The notes under the pieces were generated by a model, which saw only the letters and a list, made by a program, of their open reading frames with translations, was not told the DNA's origin and ran no database searches. A stretch of 64,000 nt of DNA, from assembly GCF_035751725.1 (NCBI RefSeq), contig NZ_CP142104.1, forward strand, positions 1,798,001 through 1,862,000, written 5' to 3'. Each line of letters starts with the position of its first letter. Position 1 is the first letter of the stretch. This stretch comes from Pseudomonas frederiksbergensis (GTDB lineage Bacteria > Pseudomonadota > Gammaproteobacteria > Pseudomonadales > Pseudomonadaceae). Shown in pieces: positions 10,134-18,004 of this stretch. The translations under genes and the position numbers were made by a program.

Positions 10134-11102
10134 ATGATCGTTGACCGTCAAGGCAGGCGTTTTCGCAATTTGCGGATCAGTCTGACCTCAGCCTGCAATT
10201 ACGCTTGTACCTACTGCGTGCCTGATGGCAAGCGGCTGGTGGCTGCGCAGGATGAACTGTCGGCTGAGGCCATGGCACGTGGCGTGGCCTACCTGATCGA
10301 AGCGGCCGGAATCGAGCGGTTGCGCATCACCGGTGGTGAGCCGCTGGTCAGCCCCAAGCTCGAGCGTTTCATGACGGCGGTAGGGCAGATGGGCCTCGAG
10401 GACATCAGCCTGACCACCAATGGACAATTGCTGGCCAAGAAGCTGCCCTTGCTGGTAAACGCCGGTATCCGCCGCATCAACGTTTCCCTCGACACCCTCG
10501 ACCCCATCGCCTTTCGCAGCATCGCCCGTGGAGGCGACCTGGCGACGGTGCTTGATGGCATGGAGCAGGCCGGGGCGGCGGGCATGAAGATCAAGGTCAA
10601 CATGGTGCCGCTGCGCGGGCAGAACCTCGATCAGGTCATGCCGTTGCTCGAGTACTGCCTTGAGCGTGGCTACGAGTTGCGCTTCATCGAGTTGATGCGC
10701 ATGGGCCACCTGGCCAAGGACTCCAATGCGTTTCTCCAGCAGTTCGTCAGCCTCCAGCAACTGCTGGCCCTGATTGGCGACCAGTACGAATATCTGCAAG
10801 CCGATGCGCCCGTCGATGCCACGGCGGTGCGCTACGAAATTCCCGGGCTGGGGCACTTCGGCGTGATCGCCAACGAAAGCGTGCCGTTTTGCCGGACCTG
10901 TTCGCGGCTGCGCTTGTCTTCCACCGGTTGGCTGCACGGCTGTCTGTCGTCGAGCAACCGTCATTACGTCGGCGATCTGCTGGACAAGCCCCGTCACCAG
11001 GCGCTGCCGGCGCTCCAGCGCCTGTTGGTCAAGGCGCTGGGCGACAAGCAAGAAGTGGCGTTCTCCGGTGGCGCAACCATCATGAAGATCATTGGCGGTT
11101 AA
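10134..11102 (+). CDS. moaA: MoaA-like radical SAM enzyme (GTP 3',8-cyclase)
   Basis: MoaA starts molybdenum cofactor synthesis by rearranging GTP with SAM radical chemistry. The 322-residue protein has the N-terminal CNYACTYC cluster (Cys21, Cys25, Cys28), the TGGEPL SAM motif, and a second C-terminal cluster set FCRTC...GCL with the C-x2-C-x13-C spacing of true MoaA. It also ends in the double glycine (IIGG) that MoaA needs. A GGAG precedes the ATG. It stands alone, with no other mo- genes nearby, so it is probably a second MoaA copy in this genome. Confidence 0.85.
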   Translation: MIVDRQGRRFRNLRISLTSACNYACTYCVPDGKRLVAAQDELSAEAMARGVAYLIEAAGIERLRITGGEPLVSPKLERFMTAVGQMGLEDISLTTNGQLLAKKLPLLVNAGIRRINVSLDTLDPIAFRSIARGGDLATVLDGMEQAGAAGMKIKVNMVPLRGQNLDQVMPLLEYCLERGYELRFIELMRMGHLAKDSNAFLQQFVSLQQLLALIGDQYEYLQADAPVDATAVRYEIPGLGHFGVIANESVPFCRTCSRLRLSSTGWLHGCLSSSNRHYVGDLLDKPRHQALPALQRLLVKALGDKQEVAFSGGATIMKIIGG

Positions 11103-11205
11103 GTGGGCTTTCCAAGCTGAAAATCCAATCAGCCCAAGGACTGGCGCAAAAGCTGCATCCAATGGCCATTCGCCGGTTTTCCGTCACCGGTTTTTGGAGG
11201 ATAGG

Positions 11206-11811
11206 ATGCGTAGCCTGTTTTTGCTGCTGACCGTTTTGACGCTTGGTGGCTGCATGAATGTCAGCGATATGGGGGAGGGCGTTCGTTATCACATGAGCGA
11301 TGCCGGCCTGCTGGACCATAGCGACAGCCGCCGTGTGAACAACCTGCGCATTCAGCCGGATTCCTTCATCTACATTGCCCAAGGAGCTTTCGCTCCGCCA
11401 GGCAGCGCCTATCCGCGGCCCAATGTCGTGGCTGAAGAAGCCTTCAATGGTTTCATCGAATATTTCCCCATGGTTCGTCGCGCCCGGGTCCCCGAAGGCC
11501 TCGACCAAGCCATGGGCGAGGCGCGGGCCGCTGGTGCCCATTACCTGCTTTACACCCGCTTCGCCAAGGCGGACAACCGCATCGGCAACACCGACGAATG
11601 GTTGGATGAAGAGGCGGTGGACCGCCTGGGTGTCGACACCAGTGTGATTCAAATCATGTTGATCGAGACCAGCACCCAGTATTTGATTGATACTGCACGC
11701 ATCAAGAGCCGTGGCGGTTTGCTGACGTTGCACGACAAGCAGCCACAGGATCTCATTGCCGCGCCGTTGCGTGAGTATGCCCGCAGCTTGTTGGGAATGA
11801 GCAACGAATAA
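11206..11811 (+). CDS. DUF4823 lipoprotein
   Basis: A 201-residue lipoprotein. The signal peptide ends in the lipobox LGGC at residue 16, with Met-Asn after the cysteine. The rest resembles the DUF4823 family of pseudomonads, an envelope protein of unknown function; visible signatures are AEEAFNGFIEYFP and HYLLYTRFAKADN. The start at ATG 11206 is chosen because TTTTGGAGGATAGG lies directly before it and it gives the signal peptide. It is followed after 15 bases by a DUF1285 gene, so the two may be co-transcribed. Confidence 0.8.
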   Translation: MRSLFLLLTVLTLGGCMNVSDMGEGVRYHMSDAGLLDHSDSRRVNNLRIQPDSFIYIAQGAFAPPGSAYPRPNVVAEEAFNGFIEYFPMVRRARVPEGLDQAMGEARAAGAHYLLYTRFAKADNRIGNTDEWLDEEAVDRLGVDTSVIQIMLIETSTQYLIDTARIKSRGGLLTLHDKQPQDLIAAPLREYARSLLGMSNE

Positions 11812-11826
11812 ATAGAAGGAGGCACC

Positions 11827-12387
11827 ATGAGCGGACCGCAAAAAGCCAATGACCTGCTGGGGCAGATCCCCAAGAGCAAAGGCCTGCCGCCGGTCCACTT
11901 GTGGAACCCTGACTTCTGCGGCGACATCGACATGCGCATCGCCCGCGATGGCACTTGGTATTACCTGGGGACGCCCATCGGACGCAAGCCGATGGTCAAG
12001 CTGTTCTCCACCATCATTCGCCGCGACGGCAATGATTACTTCCTGATTACCCCTGTGGAAAAAGTCGGCATCAAGGTCGATGACGCGCCGTTTGTGGCCG
12101 TGACCCTGGAGGTCGAAGGGAACGGCGAAGGGCAGTTGTTGCGCTTCACCACCAATGTCGATGAAACCACCGAGGCCGGCCCCGAACATCCAATGCGGGT
12201 GATGATCGATCCGCAGACCCAGGAACCGGCACCCTATGTTCATGTGCGCAGCAATCTCGAAGCGCTGATCCATCGCAATGTCTTCTATCAACTGGTGGAG
12301 CTGGCCGTGAGCCGCGAGATCGATGGGCAACGATGGCTGGGCGTCTGGAGTGGCGGCGAGTTTTTCCCCATCGGCCTTGAGCCCTGA
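11827..12387 (+). CDS. DUF1285 domain protein
   Basis: A 186-residue cytoplasmic protein of the DUF1285 family, conserved in proteobacteria and of unknown function. Recognisable parts are the P-V-H-LWNPDFCGDIDMRI opening and the APYVHVRSNLEALIHRNVFYQ segment near the C-terminus. There is no signal peptide or membrane span. GAAGGAGG lies before the ATG, and the gene follows the lipoprotein after 15 bases. No function can be inferred beyond this pairing. Confidence 0.82.
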   Translation: MSGPQKANDLLGQIPKSKGLPPVHLWNPDFCGDIDMRIARDGTWYYLGTPIGRKPMVKLFSTIIRRDGNDYFLITPVEKVGIKVDDAPFVAVTLEVEGNGEGQLLRFTTNVDETTEAGPEHPMRVMIDPQTQEPAPYVHVRSNLEALIHRNVFYQLVELAVSREIDGQRWLGVWSGGEFFPIGLEP

Positions 12388-12410
12388 CCCTCTGGGCACC
12401 GAGGCGCCGC

Positions 12411-12436
12411 TATCGCAAGCAAGCTCGCCCCACAGG
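12411..12436. repeat. REP-like sequence
   Basis: The sequence TATCGCAAGCAAGCTCGCCCC followed by ACA is the complement of the common Pseudomonas REP core (GGGGCGAGCTTGCTTGCGATA type). It is a single copy in the gap before the gntR promoter. Confidence 0.7.
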
Positions 12437-12456
12437 TGAGAATGCAAAAATTCAAA

Positions 12457-12480
12457 TTGACACCCAATCATATGATGATT
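12457..12480 (+). promoter_or_regulatory. gntR promoter with palindromic operator
   Basis: A perfect -35 hexamer TTGACA (12457-12462) is followed by the palindrome ATCATATGAT (12467-12476) inside AATCATATGATGATT (12466-12480), where the spacer should be. The -10 is poor. A related site, ATCATACGAT, lies upstream of the binding-protein gene at 15238-15247. The layout suggests autorepression by the adjacent GntR regulator. Confidence 0.55.
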
Positions 12481-12519
12481 AGCGTGGGCGCCTAACAAAA
12501 AAACGCCCACGGGGTATCC

Positions 12520-13263
12520 ATGTCCAGCAGTTTTCACGCATCGACCGTCGATTGGCTCGGGGGCTGGATCGCCGCCGGCCAGGTCAAGCCTGGGCAAACC
12601 ATCAAGGTCGAAGCAGACTTGGGCGAGCAACTGGGTGTCAGCCGCACGGTCATTCGCGAAGCCATCAAGACCTTGGTCGCCAAAGGCATGCTGGAAGTCG
12701 GGCCGAAGGTCGGTACGCGGGTACTGCCGGTGCGCCGCTGGAACCTCTTTGATCCACAAGTCGTGGGCTGGCTGTCACGCAGCGGGTTGCCGGAGAATTT
12801 CGTCGACGATTTGCTGGACCTGCGCCGTACCATCGAGCCCATGGCGGTGCGCTGGGCATGTGAACGGGCGACGGCAGACCAGGTGCAGGCGATCCGCCTG
12901 GCCTATCATGCGCTGGAGCGGGCGGTGGACAGCGGTGCGGATTACAACCGCGCCGACCAGTTCTTTCACGAATGCATCCTCGCGGCCAGCCATAATCAAT
13001 TCATCGAACAAATGGTCCCGGCCCTCGGCGCGTTGCTGGCGGTTTCGTTCGAGGTGTCCGCCGCCGACCCTGACGAATTGCGTCGCACCTTGCCGATCCA
13101 CAAGGATATCGCCGAAGCCATCGCGGCCCGGGACGCGACGCGAGGCGTCTGGGCCTGCATGACGCTGATCGATAACGCAGACCTGGCCATCAAGCGTTTT
13201 TACCCCGATGTAATGGCCGGTCGAACAGACAACGCCGGGAAAGCCGGGAACAGGAGGTTTTGA
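12520..13263 (+). CDS. GntR (FadR subfamily) regulator, DgoR-like
   Basis: A 247-residue regulator with an N-terminal winged helix (about residues 35-70, with LGVSRTVIREAIKTLVAKG) and a helical FCD sensor domain. It resembles E. coli DgoR, the galactonate repressor, including the VLPVRRWNLFDPQVVGWL linker and DLRRTIEPMAVRWACERAT. The lactonase start overlaps its stop (TGATG). A palindrome between a strong -35 and the start, repeated before araF, is its likely operator. The probable role is sugar-acid-responsive repression of the lactonase/importer cluster; the effector is unknown. Confidence 0.82.
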   Translation: MSSSFHASTVDWLGGWIAAGQVKPGQTIKVEADLGEQLGVSRTVIREAIKTLVAKGMLEVGPKVGTRVLPVRRWNLFDPQVVGWLSRSGLPENFVDDLLDLRRTIEPMAVRWACERATADQVQAIRLAYHALERAVDSGADYNRADQFFHECILAASHNQFIEQMVPALGALLAVSFEVSAADPDELRRTLPIHKDIAEAIAARDATRGVWACMTLIDNADLAIKRFYPDVMAGRTDNAGKAGNRRF

Positions 13264-14138
13264 TGAAGTGGACGGCGGTGACGGAGCATCGGGCAAAGCT
13301 CGGCGAGGGGCCTTTCTGGGATGAGCCGACCCAGGCGCTGTATTGGGTCGATATCGCCGGCAAGCAAGCCCTGCGGCTGATCGGCAAGAATGTGCAGATC
13401 TGGCAGATGCCAGAACACATCTCCGCGTTCATTCCGACCCAGAGCGGCGATGCCCTGGTGACGCTGAGCAGTGGCGTCTACCGGTTGGACCTGGATTCGC
13501 CAGGCCTGGAACCGCGTCTGAAGTTGCTGTGCATGGCGGACCCCCAGCCAGGCAATCGCGCCAACGAAGCCCGCTGCGATGCCTTGGGCCAACTCTGGCT
13601 GGGCACCATGCAGAACAACATCGGTGAGGATGGCGAAGACTTGCCCATCGAGCGACGCTCCGGCGGGCTGTTCCGTGTCGGCGGCGACGGTCGCGTGATG
13701 CCGTTGCTGCGTGGCCTGGGCATTCCCAATACGTTGTTGTGGAGCCCCGATGGCACGACGGTCTATTTTGGCGAAAGCCTGGACGGAACGCTGTATCGGC
13801 ATTTTATCTACCCCGATGGAAAACTGGCGCCCGCTGAAGTCTGGTTCGGACCCCATTCCCGTGGCGGACCGGATGGTTCGGCGATGGATGCACGGGGCTA
13901 TATCTGGAACGCGCGCTGGGACGGCAGTTGCCTGTTGCGCCTGACCCCGGACGGGCAGGTCGATCGGGTGATCGAACTACCGGTCAGTCGCCCGACCAGT
14001 TGTGTGTTCGGTGGCGAAGACCTGAAGACGCTCTACATCACCAGCGCGGCGAGCCCACTGGGCCATCCGCTGGACGGTGCGGTGCTGTCCATGCGCGTCG
14101 ATGTACCGGGTATGGCTTGCACGCGGTTTGCGGGATAG
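13263..14138 (+). CDS. SMP-30/gluconolaconase-family sugar lactonase
   Basis: A 291-residue six-bladed beta-propeller lactonase (SMP-30/Gnl/LRE family) that opens sugar lactones to aldonic acids using a divalent metal. Family motifs are LGEGPFWDE at the start, NEARCDALGQLWLGTM, SPDGTTVYFGES and RGGPDGSAMDARGYIWNARW near the end (metal and catalytic residues in NEAR-D and PDG-D). CAGGAGG precedes the ATG. Sitting between a DgoR-like regulator and a sugar dehydrogenase plus importer, it most likely hydrolyses galactono- or arabinono-lactone. The substrate is inference. Confidence 0.85.
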   Translation: MKWTAVTEHRAKLGEGPFWDEPTQALYWVDIAGKQALRLIGKNVQIWQMPEHISAFIPTQSGDALVTLSSGVYRLDLDSPGLEPRLKLLCMADPQPGNRANEARCDALGQLWLGTMQNNIGEDGEDLPIERRSGGLFRVGGDGRVMPLLRGLGIPNTLLWSPDGTTVYFGESLDGTLYRHFIYPDGKLAPAEVWFGPHSRGGPDGSAMDARGYIWNARWDGSCLLRLTPDGQVDRVIELPVSRPTSCVFGGEDLKTLYITSAASPLGHPLDGAVLSMRVDVPGMACTRFAG

Positions 14139-14198
14139 ATCCCATAATATGGGATGTAAATATATATATTGAGATTATTTGGCGGTCGGGTTTATAGT
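14139..14198 (+). promoter_or_regulatory. Promoter and 17-bp palindrome of the dehydrogenase-importer operon
   Basis: A perfect palindrome ATCCCATAATATGGGAT (14139-14155) is followed by a -35 TTGAGA (14169-14174), an 18-base spacer and a -10 TATAGT (14193-14198). The whole unit, including the leader as far as CAGGTGAAG, is repeated with point changes before dgoK (21240-21346). The palindrome is centred near -57, fitting a regulator that binds upstream of polymerase. Confidence 0.75.
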
Positions 14199-14251
14199 CG
14201 GCTCCATCAGCAATACGCACTCACACTTAAAAAAACAAAACAGGTGAAGTG

Positions 14252-14383
14252 ATGCATCGTTTTTCTCCTGCCCGCCCCAGCGGCGTTCGCGAATCAGTGT
14301 TGACTCGACAGCTTTTGCACCGGCCATCGGTAGATGGGCGGTTTTTGTCGTGTTTTCGTGCAGGAGACGCGGTCCATGGTTGA
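14252..14383 (+). CDS. Possible 43-codon leader ORF
   Basis: An ATG at 14252 is preceded by CAGGTGAAG and opens 43 codons (starting Met-His-Arg-Phe-Ser-Pro, Arg-rich), ending in TGA at 14381-14383, eight bases inside the sugar dehydrogenase gene. The start context is the same as the dgoK start in the duplicated promoter copy at 21.3 kb. It may be a relic of that duplication, or an upstream ORF that couples translation into the dehydrogenase. There is no family resemblance. Confidence 0.3.
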   Translation: MHRFSPARPSGVRESVLTRQLLHRPSVDGRFLSCFRAGDAVHG

Positions 14384-15194
14384 AGCGCTTCGCTTGCCGC
14401 CCGTGCCTGAACCTGTGAAGGGCGAGCGACTGAAAAACAAGGTCGTGCTGTTGACTGGCGGGGCCCAAGGCATCGGCGAGGCCATTGTCGCGGCGTTCGC
14501 TTCGCAACAGGCCCGGCTGGTGATCAGCGATATCCAGGCTGACAAGGTCGAAGCCGTCGCCGCTCATTGGCGCGGCCAGGGCGCGGATGTGCAGGCGCTC
14601 AAAGCCGACGTTTCGAACCAGCAGGATTTGCACGCCATGGCCCGCCGGGCTGTCGAGCTGCACGGTCGCATCGACGTGCTGGTGAATTGCGCTGGCGTCA
14701 ATGTGTTCCGCGATCCGCTGGAAATGACCGAAGAGGACTGGCGCCGTTGCTTCGCCATCGACCTGGATGGCGCCTGGTACGGTTGCAAGGCCGTGTTGCC
14801 GCAAATGATCGAGCAGGGCGCGGGCAGCATTATCAACATCGCGTCGACCCATTCGTCCCACATCATTCCTGGCTGTTTCCCGTATCCCGTCGCCAAGCAT
14901 GGCCTACTGGGCCTGACCCGTGCCCTGGGCATCGAGTACGCACCCAAGGGCGTGCGCGTGAATGCCATCGCGCCGGGCTACATCGAGACGCAACTGAACA
15001 TCGATTACTGGAACGGTTTCGCCGATCCCCAGGCCGAACGCCAGCGCGCACTGGACCTGCACCCGCCGCGGCGCATCGGGCAGCCGATCGAAGTGGCGAT
15101 GACGGCCGTGTTCCTGGCCAGTGACGAAGCACCGTTTATCAATGCCTCATGCATCACCATCGATGGTGGACGTTCGGTCATGTACCACGACTGA
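14376..15194 (+). CDS. SDR sugar 1-dehydrogenase (galactose/arabinose type)
   Basis: A 272-residue short-chain dehydrogenase with TGGAQGIG cofactor motif, NCAG, an active-site Ser in NIASTHSS and the YPVAK Tyr/Lys pair. It resembles SDR-type D-galactose 1-dehydrogenases of rhizobia. The product would be the lactone handled by the upstream SMP-30 protein, and the importer genes follow in the same direction. ATG 14376 is chosen because CAGGAG lies ten bases upstream. A 43-codon ORF overlaps the first eight bases. Substrate specificity is inferred from context, and L-arabinose is equally possible. Confidence 0.78.
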   Translation: MVEALRLPPVPEPVKGERLKNKVVLLTGGAQGIGEAIVAAFASQQARLVISDIQADKVEAVAAHWRGQGADVQALKADVSNQQDLHAMARRAVELHGRIDVLVNCAGVNVFRDPLEMTEEDWRRCFAIDLDGAWYGCKAVLPQMIEQGAGSIINIASTHSSHIIPGCFPYPVAKHGLLGLTRALGIEYAPKGVRVNAIAPGYIETQLNIDYWNGFADPQAERQRALDLHPPRRIGQPIEVAMTAVFLASDEAPFINASCITIDGGRSVMYHD

Positions 15195-15233
15195 ATATTC
15201 TTGGATTGCGGTAGGAAACTTCGCCTGTAATCC

Positions 15234-15248
15234 AATCATCATACGATA
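15234..15248 (+). promoter_or_regulatory. Candidate GntR operator before araF
   Basis: AATCATCATACGATA matches the reverse complement of the site at 12466-12480 in 13 of 15 positions, with the core ATCATACGAT. It lies in the 175-base gap before the binding-protein gene, so the regulator at 12.5 kb may control the importer separately from the dehydrogenase promoter. Confidence 0.5.
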
Positions 15249-15369
15249 TGACTATTTAAACCTATGCTGTGCAGTAACACGTTTTGACCGGCCAGCCTGC
15301 GCAATTCCACCGACGGTGGAGCAGATCCCTGGACGTTTGGCTTTCAATAAAAAAAACAAGGAGTCAGCT

Positions 15370-16374
15370 ATGAAACATCGTCGTGGGATCCGTTCCCTGT
15401 GTCGCGCCGCCCTGGCGGTTACCGCGTTCAGCCTCAGCAGCCACTTGCTGGCGGCCGAAGCGGTAAAAATCGGTTTCCTGGTCAAGCAGGCGGAGGAGCC
15501 TTGGTTCCAGACCGAATGGGCGTTCGCGGAGAAGGCGGCCAAGGATAAAGGCTTTGAGTTGATCAAGATCGCCGTGCCTGACGGCGAGAAGACCCTCTCG
15601 GCCATCGACAGCCTCGCCGCCAACGGTGCCAAGGGTTTCGTGATCTGCCCGCCGGACGTGTCCCTCGGCCCGGCCATCATGGCCAAGGCCAAACTCAACG
15701 ACCTCAAGGTGATCGCCGTCGACGACCGTTTCGTCGATTCCAAAGGCAAGTTCATGGAAGACGTGCCGTACCTGGGCATGGCCGCGTTCGAGGTCGGCCA
15801 GAAGCAAGGCGCCGCCATGGCCGCTGAAGCGAAAAAGCGCAACTGGGATTGGAAAGACACTTACGCGGTGATCAACACCTATAACGAACTGGACACTGGC
15901 AAGAAGCGCACCGACGGTTCGGTCGATGCCCTGAAAAAAGCCGGGATGCCGGAAGACCATATCTTGTTCGCTGCGCTCAAGACCCTCGACGTTCCCGGCA
16001 GCATGGACTCCACCAACTCGGCGCTGGTGAAGCTGCCAAGCGCCGCGAAAAACCTGATCATCGGCGGCATGAACGACAACACCGTGCTGGGCGGCGTGCG
16101 CGCCACCGAAGCAGCCGGGTTCAAGGCAGCCAACGTGATCGGTATCGGCATCAACGGCACCGACGCCATCGGCGAGCTGAAGAAACCGAACAGTGGCTTC
16201 TTCGGTTCGATGCTGCCAAGCCCGCACATCGAAGGCTACAAGACTGCCGAAATGATGTACGAGTGGATCACCGCCGGCAAGGAACCGCCGAAGTACACCG
16301 CCATGGACGAGGTGACGCTGATCACCCGGGAGAACTTCAAGCAAGAGCTGGAAAAGATCGGCCTGTGGAACTGA
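15370..16374 (+). CDS. araF: AraF-type sugar ABC transporter binding protein
   Basis: A 334-residue periplasmic binding protein with a signal peptide of about 25 residues (ending LLA before AEA). It is strongly similar to E. coli L-arabinose-binding protein, with shared stretches such as KIGFLVKQAEEPWFQTEW, IAVPDGEKTL and GMNDNTVLGGVRATE. That protein also binds D-galactose and D-fucose. ATG 15370 is preceded by AAGGAG. It is followed by the ATPase and permease genes. With the sugar dehydrogenase and dgo genes nearby, galactose and/or arabinose is the likely cargo. Confidence 0.88.
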   Translation: MKHRRGIRSLCRAALAVTAFSLSSHLLAAEAVKIGFLVKQAEEPWFQTEWAFAEKAAKDKGFELIKIAVPDGEKTLSAIDSLAANGAKGFVICPPDVSLGPAIMAKAKLNDLKVIAVDDRFVDSKGKFMEDVPYLGMAAFEVGQKQGAAMAAEAKKRNWDWKDTYAVINTYNELDTGKKRTDGSVDALKKAGMPEDHILFAALKTLDVPGSMDSTNSALVKLPSAAKNLIIGGMNDNTVLGGVRATEAAGFKAANVIGIGINGTDAIGELKKPNSGFFGSMLPSPHIEGYKTAEMMYEWITAGKEPPKYTAMDEVTLITRENFKQELEKIGLWN

Positions 16375-16449
16375 CGGTCGGTTGATTCAAAAGCGGCCCC
16401 GGTCACAAGCGTGATCGGGTCGCTTGATCTCTGTAAGTTCGAGGTGGTT

Positions 16450-17994
16450 ATGCAAGCGCAAACAGCGACACGGCAACACAGCATCGGCGGCAGCTTGCGG
16501 TTCAACGGGATCGGCAAGTCCTTTCCCGGCGTGCAGGCGCTGGCCAATATCAGTTTCGTCGCGCATCCGGGGCAGGTTCATGCCTTGATGGGCGAGAACG
16601 GCGCGGGCAAGTCCACCTTGCTCAAGATTCTCGGTGGCGCCTACATTCCGAGCAGCGGTGACTTGCAGATCGGCGAACAGACGATGGCGTTCAAAGGCAC
16701 CGCCGACAGCATTGCCAGCGGTGTGGCGGTGATTCACCAGGAACTGCATCTGGTGCCGGAAATGACCGTCGCGGAAAACCTGTTCCTTGGCCATTTGCCG
16801 GCGCGTTTCGGCCTGGTCAATCGTGGCGTGCTGCGCCAGCAGGCGCTGACGCTGCTCAAAGGCCTGGCGGACGAAATCGACCCGCAGGAAAAAGTCGGTC
16901 GCCTGTCCCTTGGCCAACGCCAACTGGTAGAAATCGCCAAGGCCTTGTCCCGTGGCGCCCATGTCATTGCCTTCGACGAACCGACCAGCAGCCTGTCGGC
17001 CCGGGAAATCGACCGTTTGATGGCGATCATTGCCCGTCTGCGGGACGAGGGCAAAGTGGTGCTGTACGTCAGCCACCGCATGGAAGAGGTGTTCCGCATC
17101 TGCAATGCGGTGACGGTTTTCAAAGACGGTCGTTATGTGCGGACCTTCGAAAACATGAGCGAGTTGACCCACGATCAGTTGGTTACCTGCATGGTCGGTC
17201 GCGATATCCAGGACATCTATGACTATCGCCCTCGGGAGCGCGGCGATGTGGCGCTGCAAGTGAAGGGCCTGCTGGGGCCGGGTTTGCGCGAACCGGTGAG
17301 TTTCCAGGTGCACAAGGGCGAGATCCTCGGCCTGTTCGGGCTGGTCGGCGCCGGTCGTACCGAGTTGCTGCGTTTGCTCAGTGGCCTGGAGCGCCAGAGC
17401 GAGGGCAGCCTGGTGCTGCATGGCAAGGAACTGAAACTGCGTTCACCCCGGGATGCCATCGCCGCTGGCGTGCTGCTCTGCCCGGAAGATCGCAAGAAGG
17501 AAGGCATCATCCCGTTGGGCAGCGTGGGCGAGAACATCAACATCAGCGCTCGTCCGGCGCATTCCGCGCTTGGCTGCCTGCTGCGTGGCGACTGGGAGCG
17601 GGGCAATGCCGACAAGCAGATCAAGTCGTTGAAAGTGAAGACCCCAGCGGCCAGCCAGAAAATCATGTACCTGTCCGGCGGCAATCAGCAGAAGGCGATT
17701 TTGGGCCGCTGGCTGTCGATGCCGATGAAAGTCCTGCTGCTGGACGAACCGACCCGTGGCATCGATATCGGCGCCAAGGCCGAGATCTACCAGATCATCC
17801 ACAACCTGGCGGCCGATGGCATCGCGGTGATTGTGGTGTCCAGCGACCTCATGGAGGTGATGGGCATTTCCGACCGGATCCTGGTGCTCTGTGAAGGGGC
17901 CATGCGCGGCGAGTTGCCACGTGACCAGGCCGACGAATCCAACCTGCTGCAACTGGCGCTGCCGCGCCAACGCGTTGCCGACGCGGCGAACTGA
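16450..17994 (+). CDS. araG: AraG-type sugar ABC transporter ATPase
   Basis: A 514-residue fused double ATPase of the carbohydrate importer class. The first half has the Walker A GENGAGKST, the signature LSLGQRQ and Walker B VIAFDEPTSSLS. The second half has the usual degenerate loop GLVGAGRTEL, signature LSGGNQQK and LLLDEPTRGID. ATG 16450 is preceded by GAGGTGG; an upstream in-frame GTG at 16411 has no ribosome binding site. It lies between araF and araH and energises the same transporter. Confidence 0.92.
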   Translation: MQAQTATRQHSIGGSLRFNGIGKSFPGVQALANISFVAHPGQVHALMGENGAGKSTLLKILGGAYIPSSGDLQIGEQTMAFKGTADSIASGVAVIHQELHLVPEMTVAENLFLGHLPARFGLVNRGVLRQQALTLLKGLADEIDPQEKVGRLSLGQRQLVEIAKALSRGAHVIAFDEPTSSLSAREIDRLMAIIARLRDEGKVVLYVSHRMEEVFRICNAVTVFKDGRYVRTFENMSELTHDQLVTCMVGRDIQDIYDYRPRERGDVALQVKGLLGPGLREPVSFQVHKGEILGLFGLVGAGRTELLRLLSGLERQSEGSLVLHGKELKLRSPRDAIAAGVLLCPEDRKKEGIIPLGSVGENINISARPAHSALGCLLRGDWERGNADKQIKSLKVKTPAASQKIMYLSGGNQQKAILGRWLSMPMKVLLLDEPTRGIDIGAKAEIYQIIHNLAADGIAVIVVSSDLMEVMGISDRILVLCEGAMRGELPRDQADESNLLQLALPRQRVADAAN

Positions 17995-18004
17995 GAGGTA
18001 AATC

